Assembly (NCBI GenBank): GCA_903896505.1 | Contig: CAITXU010000246.1 | Span: forward strand, 18,580-82,579 | Direction of reading: 5' to 3' | Source of the DNA: an uncultured Verrucomicrobiota bacterium | GTDB lineage: Bacteria; Verrucomicrobiota; Verrucomicrobiia; Limisphaerales; UBA9464 | DNA: 64,000 nucleotides | Part shown: in pieces, positions 8,786 to 15,996 of the stretch | Numbering within the stretch: the first letter of the stretch is position 1 | Layout: the number at the start of each line of letters is the position of its first letter | Notes under the pieces: generated by a model | What the model saw: only the letters and a program-made list of their open reading frames with translations | What the model was told of the DNA's origin: nothing | Database searches by the model: none | Position numbers and translations under genes: made by a program

Positions 8786-8940
8786 TGCCCGCCGTTTTAG
8801 CACCAACGGTGCGACCCGGTGACAGCCCAGGGCATCGTCCTGGGTAAGCGGTGTCCAATAGTCCAAGCCCTGAAGGGGCGGATCAACCCATGCCATTCCC
8901 TTTTCCATCCAAGGGGAAGCACCGTTACCCTCCACCGGCT
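8786..8940. repeat. dispersed hairpin repeat E, copy 1
   Basis: About 150 bp directly after the antitoxin-like gene, containing TAGCACCAACGGTGCGACCC, a palindrome around CCCAGGGCATCGTCCTGGG and CCCTGAAGGGGCGGA. A second copy, about 80 percent identical by eye, follows the paralogous gene at 10370-10520. ORFs across it are non-coding translations. Confidence 0.8.
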
Positions 8941-8959
8941 GACAGCGGGCAGCAAAGGC

Positions 8960-9361
8960 TCACTCGATGAGGCGCACGTTGGGGAAATACGTCTTAAACC
9001 GGGATTTGTCACTGGTGGCGACCGGGAAACCAGTGACTTCAGCGTGTGCACCGATGAAGAAGTCTGGAAGCGGCATTGCCCGGCGACGCTCACCTTTGAC
9101 GGAAGACCGTGTCAGAAATCGTTTGAACGCGGTCGCAGCAACCGCACAGGAAGACCAAGGTAGATCGAGCCGGTGAACGTCCATCATGGCGAGTGCGGAG
9201 TCCAAGGTTTCAGAGGGCTGACCCTGAAGCAGTTCCGCATAAATGATGGGGTTGATGCCCATGGCACCCGCATTCGATCTAAGCGTTGAAATCGCCCATT
9301 CGTGGGCCGGGGAGTCCGGGTCTTCCGCGTCGAAGAAGACGTTGGAATTAATGATCAGCAC
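8960..9361 (-). CDS. VapC-like PIN protein with altered first acidic residue
   Basis: Protein of 133 aa from a GTG start at 9361. The N-terminal strand reads MLIINSNVFFDAED, where VapC toxins have a D-T/S-N core, so the first catalytic Asp appears as Asn. Later acidic positions remain (NPIIYAELL with Glu; MPLPDFFIGAHAE and VATSDKSRF with Asp). VapC proteins cleave tRNA or rRNA. The substitution suggests a weakened or dead nuclease, although a neighbouring acid might compensate. It overlaps the upstream ribbon-helix-helix gene by 14 bp, a normal antitoxin-toxin layout. Confidence 0.82.
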   Translation of the reverse strand: MLIINSNVFFDAEDPDSPAHEWAISTLRSNAGAMGINPIIYAELLQGQPSETLDSALAMMDVHRLDLPWSSCAVAATAFKRFLTRSSVKGERRRAMPLPDFFIGAHAEVTGFPVATSDKSRFKTYFPNVRLIE

Positions 9362-9584
9362 GGCGGGATTCCCGAACTTTTTTCACCATTGGACGGTCAA
9401 ACTTCAGCATCCGCAGTCCGCTATCGAACGTGGCGACTGAACTCGCTTTCGCAATGATGAGTGGGGCTTGAGCCCGGATACACTGGCGGACAACCTCTGC
9501 TTTCGATGACTTGGCGGCTTTGGTTGCCTCATTCAGGAGCGCTAGCGTCTCCTCGTCGATCAACGTGGGCGGCAACTTCGGCAT
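9348..9584 (-). CDS. ribbon-helix-helix type antitoxin
   Basis: Protein of 78 aa beginning MPKLPPTLIDEETLALLNEA. The short strand, the helix with ATKAAKSSKAEVVRQCIRAQ and overall length fit the CopG/ribbon-helix-helix DNA-binding fold of VapB-like antitoxins. The C-terminal basic tail (KFDRPMVKKVRESRRADH) probably wraps the toxin. The start at 9584 was chosen because the frame upstream runs into repeat D and has no family-like residues. It overlaps the PIN gene by 14 bp. Confidence 0.72.
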   Translation of the reverse strand: MPKLPPTLIDEETLALLNEATKAAKSSKAEVVRQCIRAQAPLIIAKASSVATFDSGLRMLKFDRPMVKKVRESRRADH

Positions 9585-9717
9585 ATCTAAAGCATATCTC
9601 GCTGGGTCACCCTGTAAAGTGTGACGAACAATCGGGCAGAGAACGGGGGCGACGGCACCTGACCAAGTTGGGATTGAGACCACCTTGAAGGAGCAGCGAG
9701 CCGAAGAGTGACAAAGG

Positions 9718-9772
9718 GAAGGGGGGCGGGGGGGTGCTCTGAAGCGGGGGAGGGCCTCGGGCGACATTGGTT
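9718..9772. repeat. dispersed repeat D, copy 1
   Basis: A G-tract followed by a stretch ending GGGCGACATTGGTT. A second copy lies at 10563-10613 with the same order (G-tract, GAAGC, GGCCT, GGGCGACATTGGTT). The G-rich part can pair within itself poorly, so it is listed as a repeat and not a terminator. Confidence 0.65.
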
Positions 9773-9850
9773 AATGAGGGGGAGATTTTTGGACAAATTG
9801 CCGGTTCTTGATTCCCTTCTAAAAAAGGTCAACATTGACTGGATAGATTT

Positions 9851-10087
9851 ATGACCAACGCCACCCTGACCTTGACCTTACCCAGCGACGAGGTGGACTC
9901 GCTCAAATCCTTCGCCGTCGATCATGGAATCACTGTGGCCGAATTGGTCGGTCGTTTTGCCCAGGGCCTTAAATCGGTGGGTCCTGTTTCGATTCATCCG
10001 GAGGTATTGGCCCTGACCGGTCTGGTTCCATCAAACTGGGATGTCGAGGCTGAACATCGACAGCACCTCGTCACCAAACATCGGTGA
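9851..10087 (+). CDS. DUF6364-like antitoxin, orphan
   Basis: Protein of 78 aa beginning MTNATLTLTLPSDEVDSLKS. The TLTLP strand, the helix with FAVDHGITVAELVGRFAQGL and the ending LALTGLVPSNWD match small antitoxins of the DUF6364 type found before PIN toxins in this phylum. A toxin would be expected within a few bases of the stop, but the next gene is another antitoxin-like ORF, so the toxin half seems to have been lost. Confidence 0.68.
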   Translation: MTNATLTLTLPSDEVDSLKSFAVDHGITVAELVGRFAQGLKSVGPVSIHPEVLALTGLVPSNWDVEAEHRQHLVTKHR

Positions 10088-10128
10088 AGGATCTCTTTAC
10101 AAACTAGTCGATCGGGTGGAAACTTCTA

Positions 10129-10368
10129 GTGCAAAATCCGTATGAGATAGCTGAACGGGTTGGACCTGACGGCGTGCTGACGTTGAGCCACCTGCCATTT
10201 CCGATCGGACAGGAAGTCAAGGTCTGCATCGGATCCACTCCGGATGCCCCCACAGCTCTCGCCCCGTTCGCCTTTGGCCTGCACACCGGATTGATTACGG
10301 TGTGCGAGGACTTTGATGCTCCGCTGCCTGACCCTTTTTGGCTGGGCGAAGATGAGACTCCTTCCTGA
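10129..10368 (+). CDS. orphan antitoxin-like protein, copy 2
   Basis: Protein of 79 aa from a GTG start, paralogue of the gene at 8549. Shared features are ERVGPDGVLTLSHLPF near the N-terminus and FGLHTGLITVCEDFDAPLPD at the C-terminus. DNA similarity starts upstream of the gene (CTTTACAAACTAGT here, CTTTACAGACTAGT at 8513) and continues into repeat E, so gene plus flank was duplicated as one unit. No toxin follows. Confidence 0.6.
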   Translation: MQNPYEIAERVGPDGVLTLSHLPFPIGQEVKVCIGSTPDAPTALAPFAFGLHTGLITVCEDFDAPLPDPFWLGEDETPS

Positions 10369-10369
10369 T

Positions 10370-10520
10370 GGCCTCCGTCTTAGCACCAACGGTGCGACCC
10401 GGTGACAGCCCAGGGCATCGCCCTGGGTAAACGGTATTTAATTTTCCAAGCCCTGAAGGGGCGGACCAACCCATCCCAGTTTCCATCCAAAGGGATGGAC
10501 CGTTACCCCACAAGCGCCAA
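10370..10520. repeat. dispersed hairpin repeat E, copy 2
   Basis: Second copy of the element at 8786-8940, again immediately after the antitoxin-like gene. The palindrome reads CCCAGGGCATCGCCCTGGG here and is perfect, where copy 1 has one mismatch. Confidence 0.8.
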
Positions 10521-10550
10521 CCGTATCGGAGACGACGATCACGCCGGGCT
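10521..10550 (-). pseudogene. remnant of a PIN-toxin 5' end
   Basis: Read on the minus strand this segment gives GVIVVSDTVGA, matching the first strand of the DUF3368 PIN toxin (MIVIADTGPL) at 7837, and the DNA is close to the start of that gene. The match ends at the border with repeat E, and no continuing PIN frame is found. It is probably a toxin fragment left after repeat insertion or deletion. Confidence 0.4.
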
Positions 10551-10562
10551 CTTTATCAACCC

Positions 10563-10613
10563 AGGGGGGCGGGGGGGGACCCCGAAGCACGGAGGCCTTG
10601 GGCGACATTGGTT
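10563..10613. repeat. dispersed repeat D, copy 2
   Basis: Second copy of the G-tract element at 9718-9772, ending GGGCGACATTGGTTGG. Between here and the gene ending at 10790 only a short possible coding fragment is seen. Confidence 0.65.
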
Positions 10614-10691
10614 GGACGTTGCGCTTGTAGCGGATAGGTCGTTTATGGCGTTGATTTGTCCCTGGATGTCTCTTACTGTCCAACTACGTCT

Positions 10692-10829
10692 CTCATTGAA
10701 AATCGTGTGGATGGTTCGTTGCTGACCCCTGAGGAAAGGGCCGCATTGCAACCCCTGCTGGACTTGGGAGACGGAATCGACTGGCTAAATCAACGAGCGG
10801 GCTCCGAATCCTCGATCCGGGGCAGGTAG
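10692..10829 (+). pseudogene. possible fragment of a small antitoxin-like protein
   Basis: An open stretch reads LIENRVDGSLLTPEERAALQ and continues LLDLGDGIDWLNQRAG to a TAG. The residue pattern looks protein-like but there is no start in this frame; an ATG about 25 bp upstream lies in another frame, so a frameshift is possible. It overlaps the 3' end of the opposite gene. No family is assigned. Confidence 0.25.
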
Positions 10830-11329
10830 TGAGATTGGCACCAGTGCGGCAACTTGTAGGATTGGCGCATCGGCATGTGATGGAGGAATTCCTCTAATGA
10901 TTCCAGGGTCTCCCAATAATCGTTGTTTGGAATGATATAAAGAGACTGGAGAATGAGTATGACTGCATGATTATCATGCAGCACGTAGGGGATGAACTCC
11001 CCGTCAAACCATTTCTGCCACGCGAGTGTCGGAGAAATCTTGTCCGCGGGAAAGAGCATCAACTGGTCGGTGTGGACTTCGCTGAGGTACCTTTGGCGGA
11101 CGATTTCGTAGGCATCCAATAGCAAAACGGTATCCAGCGTTCCTCTCTTGGTGACTCTTTGGACGTTGTCATTGTCAACTTCCAGCAGCCAGGCGGCTTT
11201 GAGGTAGAGATCGCGACAGCGAAAGCCCAAATTGCAAATCAAGTCGACGGGTAACCGCCGGTGGAATGCTGCTTGTTCTTCTGGCGGCAATAATTCCGGA
11301 TCGTCAACCCAGAGATTTACGAATGCCAC
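10790..11329 (-). CDS. hypothetical protein, 179 aa
   Basis: Not recognised. The protein has no signal peptide or membrane segment and is rich in aromatic and acidic residues (VNLWVDDPELLPPEEQAAFH, WQKWFDGEFIPYVLHDNH). It follows the helicase-tail gene on the same strand, about 115 bp downstream, inside the island. Base use resembles the surrounding island DNA. It could be an accessory protein of the decayed restriction locus, but nothing in the sequence proves this. Confidence 0.55.
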   Translation of the reverse strand: MAFVNLWVDDPELLPPEEQAAFHRRLPVDLICNLGFRCRDLYLKAAWLLEVDNDNVQRVTKRGTLDTVLLLDAYEIVRQRYLSEVHTDQLMLFPADKISPTLAWQKWFDGEFIPYVLHDNHAVILILQSLYIIPNNDYWETLESLEEFLHHMPMRQSYKLPHWCQSHYLPRIEDSEPAR

Positions 11330-11446
11330 GGCAATAGTGTTGCTAGGGGTTGGAAGGAGGCAGGGGGCCTGTATGCCGAGACTGGCAATGGCGGAGTACG
11401 CCCCTTGCGGAATGAACTGGCTGAGAACTGGCAGCGGTAAACGGCG

Positions 11447-12559
11447 TCATGGCGTTGGAGCGGCCGCGGGTGGTAGGATGACCAGCCAAGTCACGAGGTC
11501 GAATTCGCTCTGGTGGGCGGTCGGTGTCTCCGCCGTCGTGGGGAGGACAGCACAGCGTGCGGTGGTAAGGTTTTTGGCCGCCTTGTCGGTAAACTCGACC
11601 GCGATGGAGTTCAGGGCAGCGGTGAGCAGGCCACTGTAGTGGGTCATGTCGGCTCCATCGTGGGTGCGCTGGTCGAACAGGTCGCACAAGTCACGGTAAG
11701 CTGAAGGCTGGCCTGCGGCGAGATTGCGAAGCAGGAGCATGGATTTTTTGGGCTGAGCGAAGCCCAGGCGCACGGTGCCATCGTCCTGGACCAGAATGAG
11801 GTAATAGGGTGCCAGGGGATTGAGCTGGGCGACGGAGGACAGGGGGGCCGGTCCCGCCTGCCCCGGGCTTCGAGCCGGGTGCTGTGTCGTGCCCCGATGG
11901 CGGAGGCAATAGAGGACTCCGGGGCGGGCGTCATCGAAATTGGCCTGGGCGGGAACAACGGCGTAGTGCCCCTCCCCGGCCTCTTCCAGAGTCTTGCGAT
12001 TGGCGGCCAGGAACTGGAGGAGATCGAGCCGGAATTCGTCGAGGGAGAAATCGGTCAGCGATACGGAGTCGTCGAGGTCTTCCAGGTCGAGCACTTCGTC
12101 CCGCAGCCGCTTGAGCTGGCGGTCGCGGAAGAGGAGGTCTTCCTTGATCAGGTCGTCCAGCTGGGTGCGGTCGAGCAAATTATCGGTCTGGGTGGCGGTC
12201 AGGTCGACCAGTGCCATGCGGGACTCGACGCGGTGTTTGGCCGGACGCTTACGAACTTTGAGGTGCCCATTCAATTCGGCGGCATGAACCGCATCGGCAA
12301 TATTGAGGCGGATTTCTTCGATGTGAACTTTTGCTGACCTCAACTCTGCTTTATCTTGTAACGTGGAACCTCTACGTCTAGATTTCCTATATAAATGTCG
12401 CGTGTTATAGACACTTAACGCGAGGTAGCAATTGATATTTTCAGATGTAGAGGTCCCTCCGAGGATATTGGCGAATACATTGTATACAGGCCGCCAAGCA
12501 TTTCTAACAGCTCCTGCGCCGACTAGTAGAACTACCGGATTACCGAAGAGATTAGACAT
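11447..12559 (-). pseudogene. chimeric ORF: foreign N-terminus fused to a helicase C-terminal tail
   Basis: The 370-aa frame is open but looks composite. Residues 1 to about 70 (starting MSNLFGNPVVLLVGAGAVRN, a Rossmann-like glycine pattern) come from AT-rich DNA. From about residue 75 the protein resembles the far C-terminal domain of SNF2-type helicases of restriction or defence loci: DEVLDLEDLDDSVSLTDFSL, then LNPLAPYYLILVQDDGTVRL, FAQPKKSMLLLRNLAAGQ and AYRDLCDLFDQRTHDGADM. No ATPase motifs (Walker A, DEAH) are present, so the helicase core is gone. Together with the methyltransferase tail at 14377 it marks a dismantled restriction/defence system. Family assignment of the tail is from memory of such proteins, moderate confidence. 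Confidence 0.5.
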
Positions 12560-12695
12560 AGAAACGACCTATAGATCACCCAGACTTCGACTTCTCGTAT
12601 AGGCTTTTGGTCATGAACTCTATCGCCAGAACAATGTGTTCGTGGTGCATAGGGTACAGCGTTCGAGCTGCATTCCAAGGAGACGAGTGCCCCAG

Positions 12696-13109
12696 CTAAG
12701 TTCTCAAAAGTAAATCGCACTGGCTGGCGATGATCGTGGCCTTCTCCTTTTGCTGTGCCTTGGTGAGCACGGGATCATGCTCAAACCGAGGCCACCCACG
12801 GATTGCAGCGTGACGATGAGGAGGCTCGGAAACAGCAAGGGTGAGGCCTGCTTCATGCGTTGCACTTGGGCGGAAGATGGCGGCTCCGTAAAACGGTCGC
12901 CCTACCAACGCCCCTGTCCCTATCGTCCAAAGCTGATCCTCAGGTTTGGCTCCGTGCCGAAACACGGAGGTTTCCAAACTAGTAGTGCTCGGGAGAAAGG
13001 CGGACGGTTTAACCATCGTTGTGTTAAACTGGTTGCTCTGCGTCAGGAAACGACAGAGTTCCTCGCCATCAGAGATGACGTCTTCAAGCCCTGACGGAAG
13101 AACTCCCAT
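12696..13109 (-). CDS. cassette protein C, unknown function (137 aa)
   Basis: Third gene of a tight leftward cassette. The ATG at 13109 overlaps the preceding gene's 3' end by 26 bp; an in-frame ATG at 13199 would extend further into that gene and is less likely. The protein opens MGVLPSGLEDVISDGEELCR and carries FLTQSNQF, VKPSAFLPS, TSVFRHGA and an AGLTL/HAAIRGWP segment. I have seen this conserved pattern in short uncharacterised accessory proteins but cannot name a function. It has no signal peptide or membrane segment, so it is probably cytosolic. Confidence 0.65.
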   Translation of the reverse strand: MGVLPSGLEDVISDGEELCRFLTQSNQFNTTMVKPSAFLPSTTSLETSVFRHGAKPEDQLWTIGTGALVGRPFYGAAIFRPSATHEAGLTLAVSEPPHRHAAIRGWPRFEHDPVLTKAQQKEKATIIASQCDLLLRT

Positions 13110-13593
13110 TGAGAAGGACTGATCGGATGCCCTCCAAAACCATGGACGGAACTTCCCTTCCATCGAAAGAAGCCACGCCGTAACCTTTGTCCGAACCATT
13201 TAACCAAGAATATGCAAGGCGGTGAGTCTTGCCGACACTGAGGGAGAAAAGCCGGTTGCGCGATTGAATCCAATCGAGTGAGATCGACCCGTCGGGTTCT
13301 GGAGCAAATTCCGGGAAAGGAGCCCATCCAGGCAGGCAACGTAAAATTTGTTCCGCCGTTACTACTGCTGAAGGTTGCAGTCCAACAGCATCTTCCCCAT
13401 CCCAACCGTTGCAGAAACATTCAGCGGCAAGAGCCCGCAATTCGGACTGAGCCTTTCGAAGGGGGCCAAAGCAAGCCTCCGATTTCTCGACATGAAATGC
13501 TACGACGCCCACTGCCTCGCGGCTTCTGGTTGCCACCTCCGAAACGGCGCTACTGTGGCGCACGTAACCACTCAGAAGAGCGTATGCGGTCAT
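13084..13593 (-). CDS. cassette protein B, unknown function (169 aa)
   Basis: Second gene of the cassette. The start at 13593 gives an ATGA overlap with the TIGR04255 stop; the longer start at 13620 is possible but would overlap by 31 bp. The N-terminal third is hydrophobic and Ala-rich (MTAYALLSGYVRHSSAVSEV), followed by a conserved-looking core: GWDGEDAVGL, LPGWAPFPEFAPEPDGSISL, WIQSRNRLFSLSVG and RLAYSW. No catalytic motif is recognised. Translation is probably coupled to both neighbours, which suggests the three products work together. Confidence 0.65.
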   Translation of the reverse strand: MTAYALLSGYVRHSSAVSEVATRSREAVGVVAFHVEKSEACFGPLRKAQSELRALAAECFCNGWDGEDAVGLQPSAVVTAEQILRCLPGWAPFPEFAPEPDGSISLDWIQSRNRLFSLSVGKTHRLAYSWLNGSDKGYGVASFDGREVPSMVLEGIRSVLLNGSSSVRA

Positions 13594-14351
13594 TCCAAGG
13601 GGTGAAACAATTGCAGGCATTTTTCAGTTAGGCTTTTTAAGAATACCCGATTATTCAAACGCCGCAACGATTGAATTTGGCCCAATATCTGCTCCCACCC
13701 GTTAAGCTCTCTGGTGTTCATGGAGACCGAGCTGATGTCCAGAATCACAGGCAAACGATCTCCTTCCAAACCTTGTGAAGCCATTACCCATTCGACGACC
13801 TCCCCAGTTTCCTTTTCCAAAGCTACCCTTTGGTCCAAAAATCGCAAAAAGCTGAGGGTATCTTTATCGGGAAGTAAGGGACTATGGACGAAGTAGTCGC
13901 TCAATTGCATCGGTAGCCCTTGCAAAACCGGCAACTGAAGCAGATTGATATAGCGGAGCCGAATGAGACGGATTTGGATCGGCAATGCCAAATCGACAAA
14001 AAGCCTCCATGCCCGCTCAATTTCCGGAAGGCAGGCGTCTAATCCACTGTATGGGGCCAACCGATTGAACGAAAAGCCCTCCCGACGCACTTGAACGATT
14101 TGTTTCTCGTCTTCACTCACGTGCTGGTGAGCAGACACACCCAGTTCAGCGGAAGCATGCGTCGGTGTTCCCGCTTTCATCTCCAGGTGATGCGTGGCGA
14201 TGATTGGTTTCCGAAGTTTGGGATAACCGGACAGAAAAGCCTTCTTGAAACGATCTTCCGACCTCGCCAGGTCGAAATCTGGCGGCAAATCACAGTCGAT
14301 GTCCAAAACGACCTCAACGACGGGCGAATTCCCAAGCTTCACTGGGTGCAC
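13590..14351 (-). CDS. TIGR04255 family protein (cassette protein A)
   Basis: Protein of 253 aa. The start MHPVKLGNSPVVEVVLDIDC matches the TIGR04255 family, sporadically distributed proteins of about 250 aa with no established biochemical function, often found in accessory regions. Other supporting segments are FSFNRLAPYSGLDAC and IRLRYINLLQLP. It is first of three overlapping genes (13590-13593 ATGA, then a 26-bp overlap), starts 25 bp after the methyltransferase pseudogene and is AT-richer than the flanking chromosome. A defence-related role is an inference from location. Confidence 0.8.
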   Translation of the reverse strand: MHPVKLGNSPVVEVVLDIDCDLPPDFDLARSEDRFKKAFLSGYPKLRKPIIATHHLEMKAGTPTHASAELGVSAHQHVSEDEKQIVQVRREGFSFNRLAPYSGLDACLPEIERAWRLFVDLALPIQIRLIRLRYINLLQLPVLQGLPMQLSDYFVHSPLLPDKDTLSFLRFLDQRVALEKETGEVVEWVMASQGLEGDRLPVILDISSVSMNTRELNGWEQILGQIQSLRRLNNRVFLKSLTEKCLQLFHPLE

Positions 14352-14376
14352 GTGATAGGCTTGCCGGACTTTTGAG

Positions 14377-15554
14377 TCAAATACGGAACACCTTCATGAC
14401 TTCGTCGCCGAGGTGGTTGATCACTTTGACGGCGATGCGTCCGGAGTTGGGTTTTGCGAAGGGGCGGGAGGTGTCGTAGTTGAACGCGCAGGCGATCAGG
14501 ACATCAAAACCGCCGTCCCCAGCCTCGCGGGCGGCTGAAACCAAGTCGGCGCGCTGGACGGTTCCGAATTCCGGTCCGATAAAGATGGCGGCGCGTTTCT
14601 CGACATCCCCTTCCAGGTACCGGCCCTCGGCACATACCAGGTAGCCAGGCCACGGGACCAGCGGATTGAAGCTAATGCGCCCGGCCTTGTGCGCCTGCTG
14701 GACCCCGGCAGACCGCAGGTTCTCCAGAATCATCTCCGGGAAGGTCTTTCTGGCCCGGTAATCGGGACCCCTTTCGTCGGCAGTGTCGATCAGTTCATCG
14801 TTTTCATCGACGCCCAGGACGCGATGGGGGGAGAGACTTTCCACCGTGAAGGGACCCGCCACGCGGACCTTCCTTTTGTCCTCATACGGCTTGTCGTAGA
14901 GGTATTCGAATTCTGCCTTGGCGGCGATGGAGGCATCGATTTCCCGTTGGCGGGCGATGCTGGCTTCCCACCAGGCCGCGTGGAGCTTTCGTGCCGCCTC
15001 CGACCATTTGGCGTCGGCTTCCCGGGGAATCTCCCACTCCTGCCAACTACTCTTCACGGCGGCGTTGAACTGCTCGCGCAACGGTTCGAGCGTCTTTTGC
15101 CACGTCTCCCAAATGACGTCGATTTCGGCGTTGTTGGAAATCGCCTCAAGCGTGATGTGGGGGACCCGCTCATAGACAAAGCCGTGACGCACGTTATACC
15201 GGAACGCGGTCCCGTTAGGCGCAAATGAGGAACCGTAGGCCTCGACCTTCTTCTTTGCGCCATCGGGACTGTCGGAAAGGAGGTAGAACGGGTAGCGAGC
15301 GCCCATGATCCGGGCTCGTGCTAAAGCCAGTGCAACCCGGGACGTATCAATGGTGATCCAACGGCGCCCCATTGCTCGGCAACGTACGCAGATGTACCTG
15401 ACCCGCATGTTGGGTCGAGCACCAGGTCTTCGGCAAGCTCGGCGAAGCGTTTGTTGCCCTGCTTGCCGGTCACAGGGTCCGGGTATCGGACAAGGTAGGA
15501 GACGTAGTCCTTCCCATCGACGGTGATGGGGTTGGCGTAAATCTTGCCGGTGAC
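14377..15554 (-). pseudogene. C-terminal remnant of a site-specific DNA methyltransferase, frameshifted
   Basis: Two frames join into one protein. From 15554 the minus strand reads [20 protein letters not shown], then [20 protein letters not shown], which contains the SAM-binding motif I (DPTCGSGT). After TGGGG near 15370 one base is missing and the protein continues one frame over with [20 protein letters not shown] and the C-terminal domain to 14377. Motif IV (DPPY) would lie upstream in this motif order and is absent; a stop precedes the fragment at 15555-15557. The gene is thus both 5'-truncated at the island edge and frameshifted, and should be inactive. An intact homologue would methylate DNA in a restriction or defence system. 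Confidence 0.75.
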
Positions 15555-15671
15555 TCAACCGACTTTGACCGTGATCGGAGCGGTGCGGGTCTTGGCGGGA
15601 AGTGCGGGAGCGACGGTGCCGGAAGTGGTCGAATTCAGACCGGTCGACGTGGTAGGCGCGGGCTTAGTCAC
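15555..15671 (-). other. small ORF at the island edge, 38 aa
   Basis: A GTG-initiated frame gives a Thr/Pro-rich peptide (VTKPAPTTSTGLNSTTSGTV...) ending at the TGA before the methyltransferase fragment. It may be the original N-terminus of the island's last gene, a junction artefact, or non-coding. No family is recognised. Confidence 0.2.
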
Positions 15672-15728
15672 AGGAACACTGTAACTAATCCGTAATTAAA
15701 AGTCAAACCGCCGTCGTAAGTGCTTGAT

Positions 15729-15756
15729 GCTGTTGGTGCCGACGGAGGGGGTCGAA
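15729..15756 (-). other. proximal attachment-site copy in tRNA-Leu
   Basis: This 28-bp copy overlaps the 3' end of the functional tRNA-Leu and is identical to 7156-7183. The repeat covers CCA, the acceptor 3' strand, T-stem 3' strand and most of the T loop, the usual crossover zone for tRNA-targeting integrases. Confidence 0.8.
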
Positions 15757-15819
15757 CCCACACTCCCATAGGGAACCAGATTTTGAGTCTAGCGCGTCTG
15801 CCAATTCCGCCACGTCGGC
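15734..15819 (-). tRNA. tRNA-Leu (anticodon CAA)
   Basis: The 86-nt gene with encoded CCA folds as a class II tRNA: acceptor GCCGACG paired with CGTCGGC, D arm with AATTGGCAGA, anticodon loop CTCAAAA (CAA, reading UUG), a long variable arm with CCC/GGG stem, and T loop TTCGACC. The T stem pairs GTGGG with CCCTC, giving one U-U mismatch (positions 50-64). Its 3' end hosts the island. Confidence 0.95.
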
Positions 15820-15996
15820 CCGAGCAGCTTCAAGTCACCTTGCGACAGGTATTCATGCCCGTCCACCCCACCCTTGGCAATGAAAAGTGTCCTCAAAAAC
15901 TATTCCCACCGCTGCAAGTCAGTGCAAACCATCGCCGATCTATGTCAACCGACCGTTAGCGGATGATTGACGCAACCGCTAGAACAGGGGCGTTGC

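Larger units (their letters stand above)
7156..15756. mobile_element. genomic island integrated at tRNA-Leu
   Basis: An 8.6-kb segment is bounded by a 28-bp direct repeat of the tRNA-Leu 3' end (7156-7183 and 15729-15756). The content is accessory: PIN-toxin modules, orphan antitoxins, a nucleotidyltransferase, tails of a helicase and a DNA methyltransferase, and a three-gene cassette of unknown function. Several parts are AT-richer than the flanks, notably 12340-12660 and 13600-14350. No integrase or recombinase is recognised, so the element is probably no longer self-mobile or was moved in trans. Flanking genes are ordinary chromosomal ones. Confidence 0.7.
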
